Positions 34,042 to 42,092 of a stretch of 64,000 nt of DNA are shown in pieces (the stretch's first letter is position 1; each line of letters begins with the position of its first letter). This DNA comes from Robertmurraya sp. FSL R5-0851 (GTDB lineage: Bacteria > Bacillota > Bacilli > Bacillales > Cytobacillaceae). The notes beneath the pieces were generated by a model. That model saw nothing but the letters and a program-made list of their open reading frames with translations. It was not told the origin of the DNA and did no database searches. Where the stretch lies: NCBI RefSeq assembly GCF_038002965.1, contig NZ_JBBOOE010000001.1:4507001-4571000 (forward strand), written 5' to 3'. Position numbers and translations under genes: made by a program.

Positions 34042-34641
34042 CAGTGCCTTAATCATTATTTTAACGGCTTCAAGCAAGTCTCTGGAGGACCAGCTTGGCA
34101 TCGCTTTTTTCCCATCTATTACAAGCTCGTGGGAAGCTGGAACATGTACAAAGCCAGCTGGAATATCCCATTGCTTCTCCTTTAACTCATGTAAAACGGT
34201 GTACATCACATTGTTGCATAAATACGTACCCGCACTGTTCGAGACCCTAGCAGGATAGCCTTTCTCTTGAAGGGTGTCCACTAGCATCCGAATAGGAAGT
34301 GTAGAAAAATAGCCATCTGCACCCTCTTCAGCGATCTTAGAATCTACGAAAGCTCTCCCGCTATTATCCGCTTCCCCGTCGCGACAATTAATGGCAATCC
34401 GCTCCGGTGTTATCTCCGTCCGTCCCGCAGCAAGACCGAGCGACAGGACCGCATCAGGGGCAACCTCACGAACCGCATCCAATATCGCCAATGGTGCTTT
34501 TTCAAAATCTACTGGCAAAAGAACTCCCTTCACCTCGTATTCACCAATCTGTGCTCCGTCCAGTCTCAATACGATCTCCTCGGTGGGATTGATTGGATGG
34601 TTTAGAAACGGTTCAAACCCTGTTAACAATAGCTTTTTCAT
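34033..34641 (-). CDS. pcp: Pyroglutamyl-peptidase I
   Basis: A 202-residue cysteine peptidase of family C15 that removes N-terminal pyroglutamate from peptides. LLTGFEPFLNHPINPTEE is the conserved start; catalytic residues are the Glu in TPERIAINCRD, Cys in SNSAGTYLCNN and the His in VPASHE. AGGGGAG lies before the ATG. It is 14 nt downstream of ywrD and very likely cotranscribed with it, which joins two enzymes acting on cyclised or gamma-linked glutamate. Confidence 0.93.
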   Translation of the reverse strand: MKKLLLTGFEPFLNHPINPTEEIVLRLDGAQIGEYEVKGVLLPVDFEKAPLAILDAVREVAPDAVLSLGLAAGRTEITPERIAINCRDGEADNSGRAFVDSKIAEEGADGYFSTLPIRMLVDTLQEKGYPARVSNSAGTYLCNNVMYTVLHELKEKQWDIPAGFVHVPASHELVIDGKKAMPSWSSRDLLEAVKIMIKALSM

Positions 34642-34655
34642 AGATGTGTCTCCCC

Positions 34656-36263
34656 TTAATAACTAGCAATGCTACCGTCCGTACGCTTTTCCGTACCTCC
34701 CGTTAGCACACCTGTCTCTGGATTACGAACAATCACCTGACCACGACCAAACCCACCAGAATCATGTGCAACAACCATCTCATGTCCTTTTCTCACCAGC
34801 CCCTGAACCAGATGATTTGGAAAATCATGCTCCACTTCGATCTTCTTTCCAGATATCCACTGCCATCTAGGAGCATCTAGCGCACTTTGCGGGTTCAGGT
34901 CAAAATCAATCATATTCATCGCTACCTGCACATGCCCTTGTGGCTGCATATAACCACCCATCACACCAAAAGGCCCAACAGCCTCTCCATCCTTTGAAAT
35001 AAAACCAGGAATGATCGTGTGATACGTCTTTTTCCCAGGAGCAAGCGCATTTTCGTCTTCTACATTTAATGAGAAATCATGGCCACGATTTTGCAGACCA
35101 ATTCCTGTGTTTGGAACAACAATCCCAGAGCCAAAGCCCATATAATTGCTTTGGATAAAAGAAACCATATTCCCTTCTCCATCAGCAGTCGCCAAATACA
35201 CCGTTCCACCCTTTGGAAGAGTACCCGGTTCTGGGAGCTGAGCCTCCTCTGTGATTTTCGCACGAGCCCTCTCGGCAAATTCATCCGATAGCAGATCTGA
35301 AACATTTGCCTTCATCGTTGTTGGATCCGTAATATACGTTTTCCCATCGGTAAATGCCTGCTTCATGGCTTCTAATTGCACATGCAAGCCCGTCAAATCT
35401 TCACGGTGCGAAAACTCGTAGCCTTTTAATATATTGAGTGCCATAAGCGCAACCAAGCCCTGACCGTTCGGTGGAATTTCCCACACATCGTAGCCGCGGT
35501 AGTTGACAGAAATCGGCTCCACCCACTCTGCTTTGTACGCGGAAAGATCTTCTTTTCGTAAAAAGCCCCCATGAGTCTTAGAAGCAGCGTCAATTTCATC
35601 GGCTAATCGGCCTCGGTAAAAGCTTTCTGCATTCGTCTCAGCAATTTCTTGAAGAGTATTCGCATGATCCTCAGATTTCCACATCTCACCGATTTGTGGT
35701 GGCTTTCCATCTGGAGCAAACACGCGGAACCATTCCTTGTATGAGGCGTCCTCCCCAAAGCGTTTCTGATAAATGTTATAGGCACTACCCCAATACTTCC
35801 CAAGTGTTGGAGAAACTGGGTAACCACCTCGTGCATATGCAATCGCCGGTTGCAACACTTCCGTTAATGGCAAACGTCCGAAGCGTTTGGAGAGCTCCGC
35901 CCATGCAGAGGGAGCACCAGGAACGGTTACCGGAATCCAGCCATGCGATGGCATTTTTTCATGCCCAAGCTCTTTCACTTTTTCAATTGAAATTCCTTGC
36001 GGGGAAGGTCCGCTCCCATTTAAGCCGTACATCTTATCTTTGATCCAAACCAGCGCAAAGGCATCGCCACCAATGCCATTCGACGTTGGTTCAGCGACGG
36101 TTAAGCACGCTGCTGTCGCAATTGCCGCATCCACAGCATTCCCACCCTTTTTTAGCATATCAAGCCCTGCCTGCGCGGCAAGTGGCTGAGATGTCGCCAC
36201 CATGCCATTTCTAGCAATCGTCGCCATTCGCTGTGATCGATACGGATATGTAAGGTATGACAA
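34656..36263 (-). CDS. ywrD: Gamma-glutamyltransferase family protein YwrD
   Basis: A 535-residue Ntn-hydrolase resembling B. subtilis YwrD (GMVATSQPLAAQAGLDMLKKGGNA start region). The predicted autocatalytic nucleophile is Thr354 in KGGTVYLATAD; MGGYMQPQGHVQVAMNMIDF is the typical C-terminal motif. No signal peptide is seen, so it is probably cytoplasmic. It may cleave gamma-glutamyl amide bonds, but YwrD-type enzymes are less characterised than secreted Ggt. The TTG start at 36263 follows GGGGGAG. First gene of the ywrD-pcp operon. Confidence 0.9.
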   Translation of the reverse strand: MSYLTYPYRSQRMATIARNGMVATSQPLAAQAGLDMLKKGGNAVDAAIATAACLTVAEPTSNGIGGDAFALVWIKDKMYGLNGSGPSPQGISIEKVKELGHEKMPSHGWIPVTVPGAPSAWAELSKRFGRLPLTEVLQPAIAYARGGYPVSPTLGKYWGSAYNIYQKRFGEDASYKEWFRVFAPDGKPPQIGEMWKSEDHANTLQEIAETNAESFYRGRLADEIDAASKTHGGFLRKEDLSAYKAEWVEPISVNYRGYDVWEIPPNGQGLVALMALNILKGYEFSHREDLTGLHVQLEAMKQAFTDGKTYITDPTTMKANVSDLLSDEFAERARAKITEEAQLPEPGTLPKGGTVYLATADGEGNMVSFIQSNYMGFGSGIVVPNTGIGLQNRGHDFSLNVEDENALAPGKKTYHTIIPGFISKDGEAVGPFGVMGGYMQPQGHVQVAMNMIDFDLNPQSALDAPRWQWISGKKIEVEHDFPNHLVQGLVRKGHEMVVAHDSGGFGRGQVIVRNPETGVLTGGTEKRTDGSIASY

Positions 36264-36349
36264 ATGAAACTCCCCCTATTAAACTTCGTCTTTCGAAATA
36301 TTATACGATAGATTTTGAATTTTTCCAATAATTAAGAAATTACTAACTT

Positions 36350-36407
36350 GGGTGTCTGTCACCGCCCGTGGACAAATTCTTGTTTTTGTCCGTCTCAGGT
36401 GGACACT
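36350..36407. repeat. 48-bp palindromic repeat family, locus D (short)
   Basis: GGTGTCTGTCACC at 36351, and the variant AGGTGGACAC 47 bp further, joined by GTGGACAAATTC and TTTTTGTCCG. It lies between ywrD and spoIIQ. Confidence 0.72.
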
Positions 36408-36432
36408 TAATAACAAAGTTTCTCCTCCTCAA

Positions 36433-36459
36433 CAAAAAAAACCCGCACAAGGCGGGTTT
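36433..36459 (-). terminator. Terminator after spoIIQ
   Basis: Minus strand AAACCCGC pairs with GCGGGTTT, followed by a long T run. Confidence 0.9.
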
Positions 36460-36473
36460 CCTCTTACTATATC

Positions 36474-37379
36474 CTATGCATCAGAATTATCTGTGCTGTC
36501 AGTTCCTTCTTCAGTTCCAGGAGTTTCTTCTTTACCAGAATCTGTTCCTTCTTTTTCAGTAGACTTGTCCGCATCTTCTTCTTCAGCAGCTTTCTTTTCT
36601 GCTGCGTCATCCGTTGCTTCCTCTTCTTCTTCTACTGCATTTGGATCATCTTTTCCGCTGTTTTCCATATCAGACACATTTACTTCTTTTAATGAACTTA
36701 AAGGCTTTTGGAAATAGTCAATTGGATTTAAAGCTACTCCATCTTTGCGAATTTCAAAGTGAACGTGAACGCCAGCTTCTTCATTAACTAGGCTTTCACC
36801 TGCAGTTGCGATTGACTTACCTTGCTTAACTTCATCGCCAACTTTTACTTTGATGTCACTAACTGATTGATATTGTGTTACAATTCCTTTGTCATGCTCA
36901 ATTTCAATCACATTACCAAGTAGAGAATCGTTATCAACCACTTTTGTCACTGTTCCGCTAAGAGCTGCAACTACATCGAATGCTTCCCCATCTTTTTGAA
37001 CAATATCAATACCTGTGTTTGGGTGGTATGAATTGTCGTAGAATACTAGGGCTGCTTCTTGCTGTTCTGTTGAGCCGTTATTATCATAGAATTGCTTTTG
37101 AATTTCGACCTTGTTTGGATCTGTCACCGGCATTACAAAGTTTTCCATTGTACGTGATACTTCAACAGCTGGCTCATTGAACTTCTTGTCTGTAACGTCA
37201 GTAGCCTCGTTGTTGTACCCAAACTTGTCTGAATCTGTTGCACTGCTTTGATACCATAAAACCGCGGTTAAAATGATCGCTGCGCTTCCTAGATAAATTG
37301 CTGGGAATGCCCATCTTTTCTTTAAAAAGCGCTTAACATTTGAATCTTGAGAAGATCGTTTCTTTTCTTCCTCTCTCAT
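36474..37379 (-). CDS. spoIIQ: Stage II sporulation protein SpoIIQ
   Basis: A 301-residue forespore membrane protein with one helix (AFPAIYLGSAAIILTAVLWY, 24-43) and an extracellular LytM/M23 domain. SpoIIQ pairs with SpoIIIAH across the septum during engulfment. The M23 motif HxGxD is degenerate: NTGID (121-125) has Asn in place of the first metal His, whereas HVHFEI (H205, H207) is kept, so it is probably not a peptidase. Residues from about 235 to the end form a very acidic, Ser/Thr-rich tail. A sigma-F promoter lies upstream. Confidence 0.93.
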   Translation of the reverse strand: MREEEKKRSSQDSNVKRFLKKRWAFPAIYLGSAAIILTAVLWYQSSATDSDKFGYNNEATDVTDKKFNEPAVEVSRTMENFVMPVTDPNKVEIQKQFYDNNGSTEQQEAALVFYDNSYHPNTGIDIVQKDGEAFDVVAALSGTVTKVVDNDSLLGNVIEIEHDKGIVTQYQSVSDIKVKVGDEVKQGKSIATAGESLVNEEAGVHVHFEIRKDGVALNPIDYFQKPLSSLKEVNVSDMENSGKDDPNAVEEEEEATDDAAEKKAAEEEDADKSTEKEGTDSGKEETPGTEEGTDSTDNSDA

Positions 37380-37398
37380 TTATCATCACCTCAGCAAT

Positions 37399-37428
37399 CA
37401 GTTTGAACAATGTGAGAGAAATATATAC
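37399..37428 (-). promoter_or_regulatory. Sigma-F-type promoter of spoIIQ
   Basis: Minus strand GTATA, 15-bp spacer, GTTCAAACTG. It fits the sigma-F pattern (G-ATA, about 15, GG--A-A-T-) with one mismatch and lies 19 bp before the start codon. Confidence 0.55.
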
Positions 37429-37502
37429 GTTGTGAGGAAAAAATTTTTTAGACTTATTTTTCGACAAAGCTTTTACAATTATTCATGATAGGAGAATGTT
37501 TT

Positions 37503-37895
37503 ATGAAAAAATTTCTTTGGACCCTTCCCCTTGCATATATGGCGCTGATTTGGACACTATCCAGCTTTCCGGCCGACAAATTCGTCGCCTTGCCCGACTT
37601 GTCCCTTGACCGCATCATTAAAGAGTCACTACACCTGGTCGAATTTGGAATTCTATACCTCCTCTTCGCCCTTGCACTATATGGAAATGGACAGCTCACA
37701 AAAAAGACAAGCCTCCTCTTTGCGATCATCGCTTGCCTGTACGGGGCACTTGATGAAATTCACCAGTCCTTCGTTCCCTACCGCTCCGCCACATGGATTG
37801 ACCTTGTAAAGGACGTTATTGGTGTCACCGTAGCTTATTATTTCGTAAACCGATTTTATTTTTTGAAAAAAAATAAGCTAGAGCAAAAGCTCTAG
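37503..37895 (+). CDS. VanZ-family membrane protein
   Basis: A 130-residue protein with four membrane helices and the VanZ-like signatures HLVEFGILYLLFALALYGN and YGALDEIHQSFVPYRSATWIDLVKDVIGV. VanZ-like proteins have been linked to glycopeptide resistance, but most have unknown roles. The ATG at 37503 follows AGGAG by 9 nt; the longer frame from 37485 starts before this site. It is divergent from spoIIQ and convergent with spoIID. Confidence 0.85.
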   Translation: MKKFLWTLPLAYMALIWTLSSFPADKFVALPDLSLDRIIKESLHLVEFGILYLLFALALYGNGQLTKKTSLLFAIIACLYGALDEIHQSFVPYRSATWIDLVKDVIGVTVAYYFVNRFYFLKKNKLEQKL

Positions 37896-37902
37896 CTTAT
37901 TT
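37871..37902. terminator. Bidirectional terminator between VanZ-like gene and spoIID
   Basis: AAATAAGCTAGAG and CTCTAGCTTATTT form a perfect 13-bp stem; it contains both stop codons. Confidence 0.85.
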
Positions 37903-38916
37903 CTGGGCAGTAATCTTCGTGAGCAGATCGTTTGATGATACGACTTCTACTCCTTGATAGTAGTACTTCGCGATATCTACGTAGTTCTTTCCTTCTTGTG
38001 CCATTCCATTCGCCCCGTATTGGCTCATACCAACACCGTGGCCGTATCCCTTTGTATTAATCACGATTTGGTCGCCTTTTCGCTCCCACGTAAAGTCAGT
38101 TGATTTTAATTCCAGCTTCGTACGAATATCTTGCCCGGTTAGCACGGTCCCATTAAAGTCGACCTTGCTCACTCGGTTACTAGATGTACGCTCGACCACT
38201 TTTCCGATCGTATCACCTGAACCCACCTTCACGCCTAACAATCGCTCAAAGTCGGAAACGGAAACAACCTTTTGTCCGTTAAATTCCTTTGAATTCAGAT
38301 CCCAAGGGCTCTCGACACTTTTTAAATAAGGGAGTGCACCTTGCCAAACTGATTCGGAATTTTCCGTATACCCATTACTTGTTGAAAAGAACGTCGCATC
38401 GATTGGGCTTCCCTCATAGGTTAAAATTTGACCGCTCGTTTCCTGTACCGCTTTACGGATCTTCTCTATTTTCCAAGAGTAGTCCTTGCCCCAAATCTTT
38501 CTAAGCTCTTCATCGTTCTTAAATACCTGGTGCTGCACCGTATCCGTTACGAGTGCCCCGTCAGGTACCTCAAGCTTTTCTGAGCTAATCATTTGCCTCA
38601 CGATATAGGTTCTTGCAGTAAGCGCCTGTGCCTTCAATGCTTCAAGTTCAAACGTGGCTGGCATTTCTGATGCAACAACGCCCGTTACATAGTTATCCAG
38701 TTCAAGTGTCTCCACTGATTCTGATGCGGTACGATAGACAGCAACTTCTACGGCCGGACCCGTTGGTGGTGCTTCAGCGACCGTCTCTTTAGCGGTTTCC
38801 TCTCCAAGTTTACCACTTACCTTACCCTCTGAAAAAGGGAGCACGACGAGTGTAGGAATCATTAGTGTGACGACGAATAGAATGGCGGATACGATTACAA
38901 ATGGTTTTAGTTTCAT
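37897..38916 (-). CDS. spoIID: Stage II sporulation protein SpoIID (lytic transglycosylase)
   Basis: A 339-residue mother-cell membrane protein. An N-terminal helix (PFVIVSAILFVVTLMIPTLVV) anchors it, and the extracellular SpoIID domain starts with NYVTGVVASEMPATFELEALKAQALTARTYI, whose Glu in ASEMP is the catalytic acid. It cleaves glycan strands and works with SpoIIM/SpoIIP in engulfment. GYGHGVGMSQYGANGMA is the conserved C-terminal motif. The ATG at 38916 has GGAGG at 10 nt; the longer frame from 38973 overlaps the promoter region. It is transcribed from a clear sigma-E promoter. Confidence 0.95.
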   Translation of the reverse strand: MKLKPFVIVSAILFVVTLMIPTLVVLPFSEGKVSGKLGEETAKETVAEAPPTGPAVEVAVYRTASESVETLELDNYVTGVVASEMPATFELEALKAQALTARTYIVRQMISSEKLEVPDGALVTDTVQHQVFKNDEELRKIWGKDYSWKIEKIRKAVQETSGQILTYEGSPIDATFFSTSNGYTENSESVWQGALPYLKSVESPWDLNSKEFNGQKVVSVSDFERLLGVKVGSGDTIGKVVERTSSNRVSKVDFNGTVLTGQDIRTKLELKSTDFTWERKGDQIVINTKGYGHGVGMSQYGANGMAQEGKNYVDIAKYYYQGVEVVSSNDLLTKITAQK

Positions 38917-38976
38917 TGTGCTTGTGCCTCCAGTACGCATTAGGTAACAAGGAATATGTAGTCCCGTCTCCATTCA

Positions 38977-39006
38977 TACATATGGACTTGGACAAGCAAA
39001 TATGAC
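38977..39006 (-). promoter_or_regulatory. Sigma-E promoter of spoIID
   Basis: Minus strand GTCATATT, 14-bp spacer, CATATGTA. The -35 fits the sigma-E consensus perfectly; the -10 differs from CATACA-T at two positions. Sigma-E control of spoIID is established in B. subtilis. Confidence 0.75.
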
Positions 39007-39085
39007 TTTTTCTTATATCATGAATAAAAACATTGTAGAAGCATCACAATATTCTAGGTGGTCATCCTTTTCCTGTAATAAAAAT

Positions 39086-39122
39086 GTAAAAAACCGCAGA
39101 GTATGGAATACTTCTACGGTTT
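39086..39122 (-). terminator. Terminator after murAA
   Basis: Minus strand AAACCGTAGAAGTAT pairs with ATACTCTGCGGTTT with internal mismatches and is followed by six T. Confidence 0.8.
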
Positions 39123-39144
39123 ACATTTACGAATATACATTTAT

Positions 39145-40452
39145 TTAAGCATTCATATCACTAACGTATGTTTTTTCAATCGTTTCAACGACTTCTGTCA
39201 CACGCTCGATATCTGCACCAAGTGATGCAAGCTTCTGGTGGAAGTCAACATACCCACGGTCTAAATGCTTAAGCTCTGTTACACGAGTGATGCCGTCAGC
39301 GACTAATCCTGTTAAGATAAGCGCAGCAGCCGCACGTAAGTCTGTTGCAGCAACCTCTGCTCCTTGCAGGTTAGATGGTCCATTCATAATTACTGAACGA
39401 CCTTCAATTTTAATATCAGCATTCATACGACGGAATTCTTCTACGTGCATAAAACGGTTTTCAAATACCGTTTCTGTAATCATACTAGTTCCTTTTGCAT
39501 GAAGAAGTAATGCCATCATTTGTGATTGCATATCTGTTGGGAATCCTGGATGTGGCATTGTTTTGATATCCACGGCTTTAAGCTTATCTGGTCCAATGAC
39601 ACGTAAGCCGTCCGCTTCTTCTTCAATAATAACGCCCATCTCTTCCATTTTCGCAATAAGTGAGGTTAAATGTTCTGGAACGGCTCCTCTTACAAGCACG
39701 TTTCCACCAGTAATAGCGGAAGCAACCATGAATGTTCCAGCCTCGATGCGGTCAGGAATAATATGATGCTCGCAACCGAAAAGAACATCTACACCTTCAA
39801 TGCGAATCGTACCTGTTCCTGCTCCTCTAACCTTGGCACCCATTTTGTTAAGGAAATTAGCTAAGTCCACAATTTCTGGCTCTTTCGCACAGTTTTCCAT
39901 CACTGTTGTACCATTGGCAAGAGTCGCGGCCATCATAATATTTTCAGTCGCACCGACACTTGGGAAATCTAAATAGATTTTTGCGCCGTGTAAGCGACCT
40001 TCTGGAGCTTCGGCTTCAATAAATCCGTTTCCAACTTTTACCTTAGCACCCATAGCTTCAAAGCCTTTTAAATGCTGATCAATTGGACGTGAACCAATTG
40101 CACAGCCACCCGGCAATGCAACTCGTGCACGGCCATTTCTTGCTAGTAATGAACCCATTACTAGTACAGATGCTCTCATTTTTCTTACATATTCAAATGG
40201 TGCTTCTTCTCTTAATACTCCAGATGCATCAACCGTTACCGTGTTATCTTTAAATCCGACATTGGCATTTAAATAGCGTAACACTTCATTGATTGTAAAT
40301 ACATCGGAGAGTGTCGGCACATCTTTAATTACGCATTTTCCATCACTTGCTAATAATGTTGCGGCGATCACAGGCAAAACTGCATTTTTAGCGCCTTCTA
40401 CTTTCACTGAGCCACTAAGCCTTCTTCCGCCGCGGACGATGATTTTTTCCAA
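39145..40452 (-). CDS. murAA: UDP-N-acetylglucosamine 1-carboxyvinyltransferase MurAA
   Basis: A 435-residue enzyme that transfers enolpyruvate from PEP to UDP-GlcNAc, the first committed step of peptidoglycan synthesis. The catalytic Cys117 is in [30 protein letters not shown] is the substrate loop. Fosfomycin targets this cysteine. The TTG start at 40452 is supported by GGAGGGG 7 nt upstream and by the family N-terminus MEKIIVRGG. Gene order ywmB-murAA-spoIID matches B. subtilis. Confidence 0.97.
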   Translation of the reverse strand: MEKIIVRGGRRLSGSVKVEGAKNAVLPVIAATLLASDGKCVIKDVPTLSDVFTINEVLRYLNANVGFKDNTVTVDASGVLREEAPFEYVRKMRASVLVMGSLLARNGRARVALPGGCAIGSRPIDQHLKGFEAMGAKVKVGNGFIEAEAPEGRLHGAKIYLDFPSVGATENIMMAATLANGTTVMENCAKEPEIVDLANFLNKMGAKVRGAGTGTIRIEGVDVLFGCEHHIIPDRIEAGTFMVASAITGGNVLVRGAVPEHLTSLIAKMEEMGVIIEEEADGLRVIGPDKLKAVDIKTMPHPGFPTDMQSQMMALLLHAKGTSMITETVFENRFMHVEEFRRMNADIKIEGRSVIMNGPSNLQGAEVAATDLRAAAALILTGLVADGITRVTELKHLDRGYVDFHQKLASLGADIERVTEVVETIEKTYVSDMNA

Positions 40453-40484
40453 GTGTATTCCCCTCCGCGTCCATTTTCTCTATA

Positions 40485-41231
40485 TTAATATTCAATCGTA
40501 ATGATTGGTGTGCCAACTACTAGGGTAGTCTTTGCGCCCAATCCTTGCGTTCTAAGTCCTACTTGTAAGTTCATTTCTTTCTGGTTGCTTGTTAAGGTTT
40601 CTGACAACATAGGCGAATACGCCGATGATGATACAAAATTATTTTCGTCTAATGATTCGATCTCTTCTGCCTTAAACTGCGTAAGTAATCGATTGACAGT
40701 ATCAGGCAAAGACTTATTCATCTTATCACTGAATTCGCCTTTTATACAAGAGAAAATTGTTGGTTTTCCTCGAAAGATGTCAGAGAGCTGCAATGGTAGT
40801 TCATTTTCAAGAAATCGTGTGGTTTGTTGCGAAAATTTCTCGTCATTCACCTCATAAATGATATACGTTTGAGGTTGCTGATTTGTGAGGGTTGTTAAAA
40901 CTTGGATTTTTTCCTTCGGACCATGGTCAGTGGTGCTTATACCTGTAGCTTCCCACATATTCTCTTTAGAATTCACGTTCCACGACCATTCAGGAAATTT
41001 TTTTTGCAAGTCTTTGCTGAACTCCTTCACGCCCTCAAGGCTGTCTAAATGGTCCACTTTCTCTCTTGCATGCAGAGACCATCCAGTGATGGGAATTTGT
41101 TCCCCTTCCACGACAGAAGCAAGTGTTAGTAAGTCAAGCTGTTCTTCAGCTACTATCGTTTTATTCCCAATGTTTATAATAGCAAAACCTGTTAAGCACA
41201 TAATTAATAAGACATAAGAAAGTTTTTTCAT
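40485..41231 (-). CDS. ywmB: YwmB-family secreted protein
   Basis: A 248-residue protein with an N-terminal signal or anchor helix (LSYVLLIMCLTGFAIIN) and an extracellular domain of the YwmB family (PF08680, named for a TATA-binding-protein-like fold). GWSLHAREKVDHLDSLEGVKEF and GLGAKTTLVVGTPIITIEY are recognisable. Its function is unknown. The close spacing to murAA (33 nt) and lack of a terminator suggest cotranscription. Confidence 0.85.
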   Translation of the reverse strand: MKKLSYVLLIMCLTGFAIINIGNKTIVAEEQLDLLTLASVVEGEQIPITGWSLHAREKVDHLDSLEGVKEFSKDLQKKFPEWSWNVNSKENMWEATGISTTDHGPKEKIQVLTTLTNQQPQTYIIYEVNDEKFSQQTTRFLENELPLQLSDIFRGKPTIFSCIKGEFSDKMNKSLPDTVNRLLTQFKAEEIESLDENNFVSSSAYSPMLSETLTSNQKEMNLQVGLRTQGLGAKTTLVVGTPIITIEY

Positions 41232-41395
41232 CTACAATTCCTCCCCTTACTACCATTGTTACCAGGTAGCTTAAGGACATACTTGGGAATTGTCGTCACT
41301 TTTTGACAAGTCTTATGTAAGGTTTTGTGCAGTAACACACAAAGAGAATTGTACTTAAATTTAGCCGTTAATAAAAATGTCAGAAGACCTATATT

Positions 41396-41641
41396 TTACA
41401 TAATCATTTGAAAGAGTAGTGGTAGTTGTTGTGACCAAAGCAGGTAATCCAGGAAAAAATTACTAACAGCAGAACCAATCACAATGGATAAAAATATAAA
41501 CAACACTCGTGCTTGCAATACATGGTTCCCTCTTAATAGCTTTTCGTAATTAATGGACTGAAGCGCCCACCAGGCAAGTGCAATAAAAAACAAATGCGAC
41601 AAAATGCTAATTAATGCTTGATGTCCAAATTCTGCGATCAT
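41396..41641 (-). CDS. ywzB: DUF1146-family membrane protein YwzB
   Basis: An 81-residue membrane protein with two helices, very similar to B. subtilis YwzB (QALISILSHLFFIALAWWALQ; SAVSNFFLDYLLWSQQLP). The ATG at 41641 has AGAAGG 5 nt upstream; the longer frame from 41680 adds 13 residues not seen in the family. It is conserved between the atp/nuo region and ywmB in Bacilli. Its function is unknown. Confidence 0.87.
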   Translation of the reverse strand: MIAEFGHQALISILSHLFFIALAWWALQSINYEKLLRGNHVLQARVLFIFLSIVIGSAVSNFFLDYLLWSQQLPLLFQMIM

Positions 41642-41795
41642 CCATACCTTCTCTCCCTTATACAATTGGTCTTTGGGCAAGCCTACCTTTCATTGTATCA
41701 TTTATGTAACAGAAACAGAACCACATACCTCATTATTGACGAGTGAGGTAGTGGAAAAGTTTCATTTTTTTAGGAGATTTTTATCAGTTGATGGT

Positions 41796-41958
41796 TTTAT
41801 GACATATTCGAGCTTGGGGTACCACCGTTACGCGTTATAAAACCATGTTTATGACCTTATGTATCATGAGTTTTCGCCTTTTCATGTCATAAACTAACCT
41901 TTATGACACGCAACAAGCCCATTTCACGTTTAACACGTCATAAAACACTCTTTACCCT
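41796..41958. repeat. 51-52-bp spaced TTTATGAC dyad array
   Basis: TTTATGAC starts at 41796, 41848 and 41900 (exactly 52 bp apart). Dyads of the form GT[C/T]ATAAA-N6-TTTATGAC are centred at 41844.5 and 41896.5, with a degenerate third at about 41948. The sequence between dyads is not conserved. It lies between ywzB and the nuo operon terminator. Confidence 0.75.
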
Positions 41959-41986
41959 ACACCCTAACAATAAAAACCTCTATGCA

Positions 41987-42019
41987 CAAAAAAGAAGAGG
42001 GTTCCCCAACCCTCTTCTT
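41987..42019 (-). terminator. Terminator of the nuo operon
   Basis: AAGAAGAGGGTT and AACCCTCTTCTT form a perfect 12-bp stem with a 4-nt loop; a T run follows on the minus strand. Confidence 0.9.
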
Positions 42020-42092
42020 GCTAATTCTATTAAAACCCCATCTTACCGTCTAGCAAAAGTCCCCCAACTCTTGCTAGTTTTTCTCCCATTAC

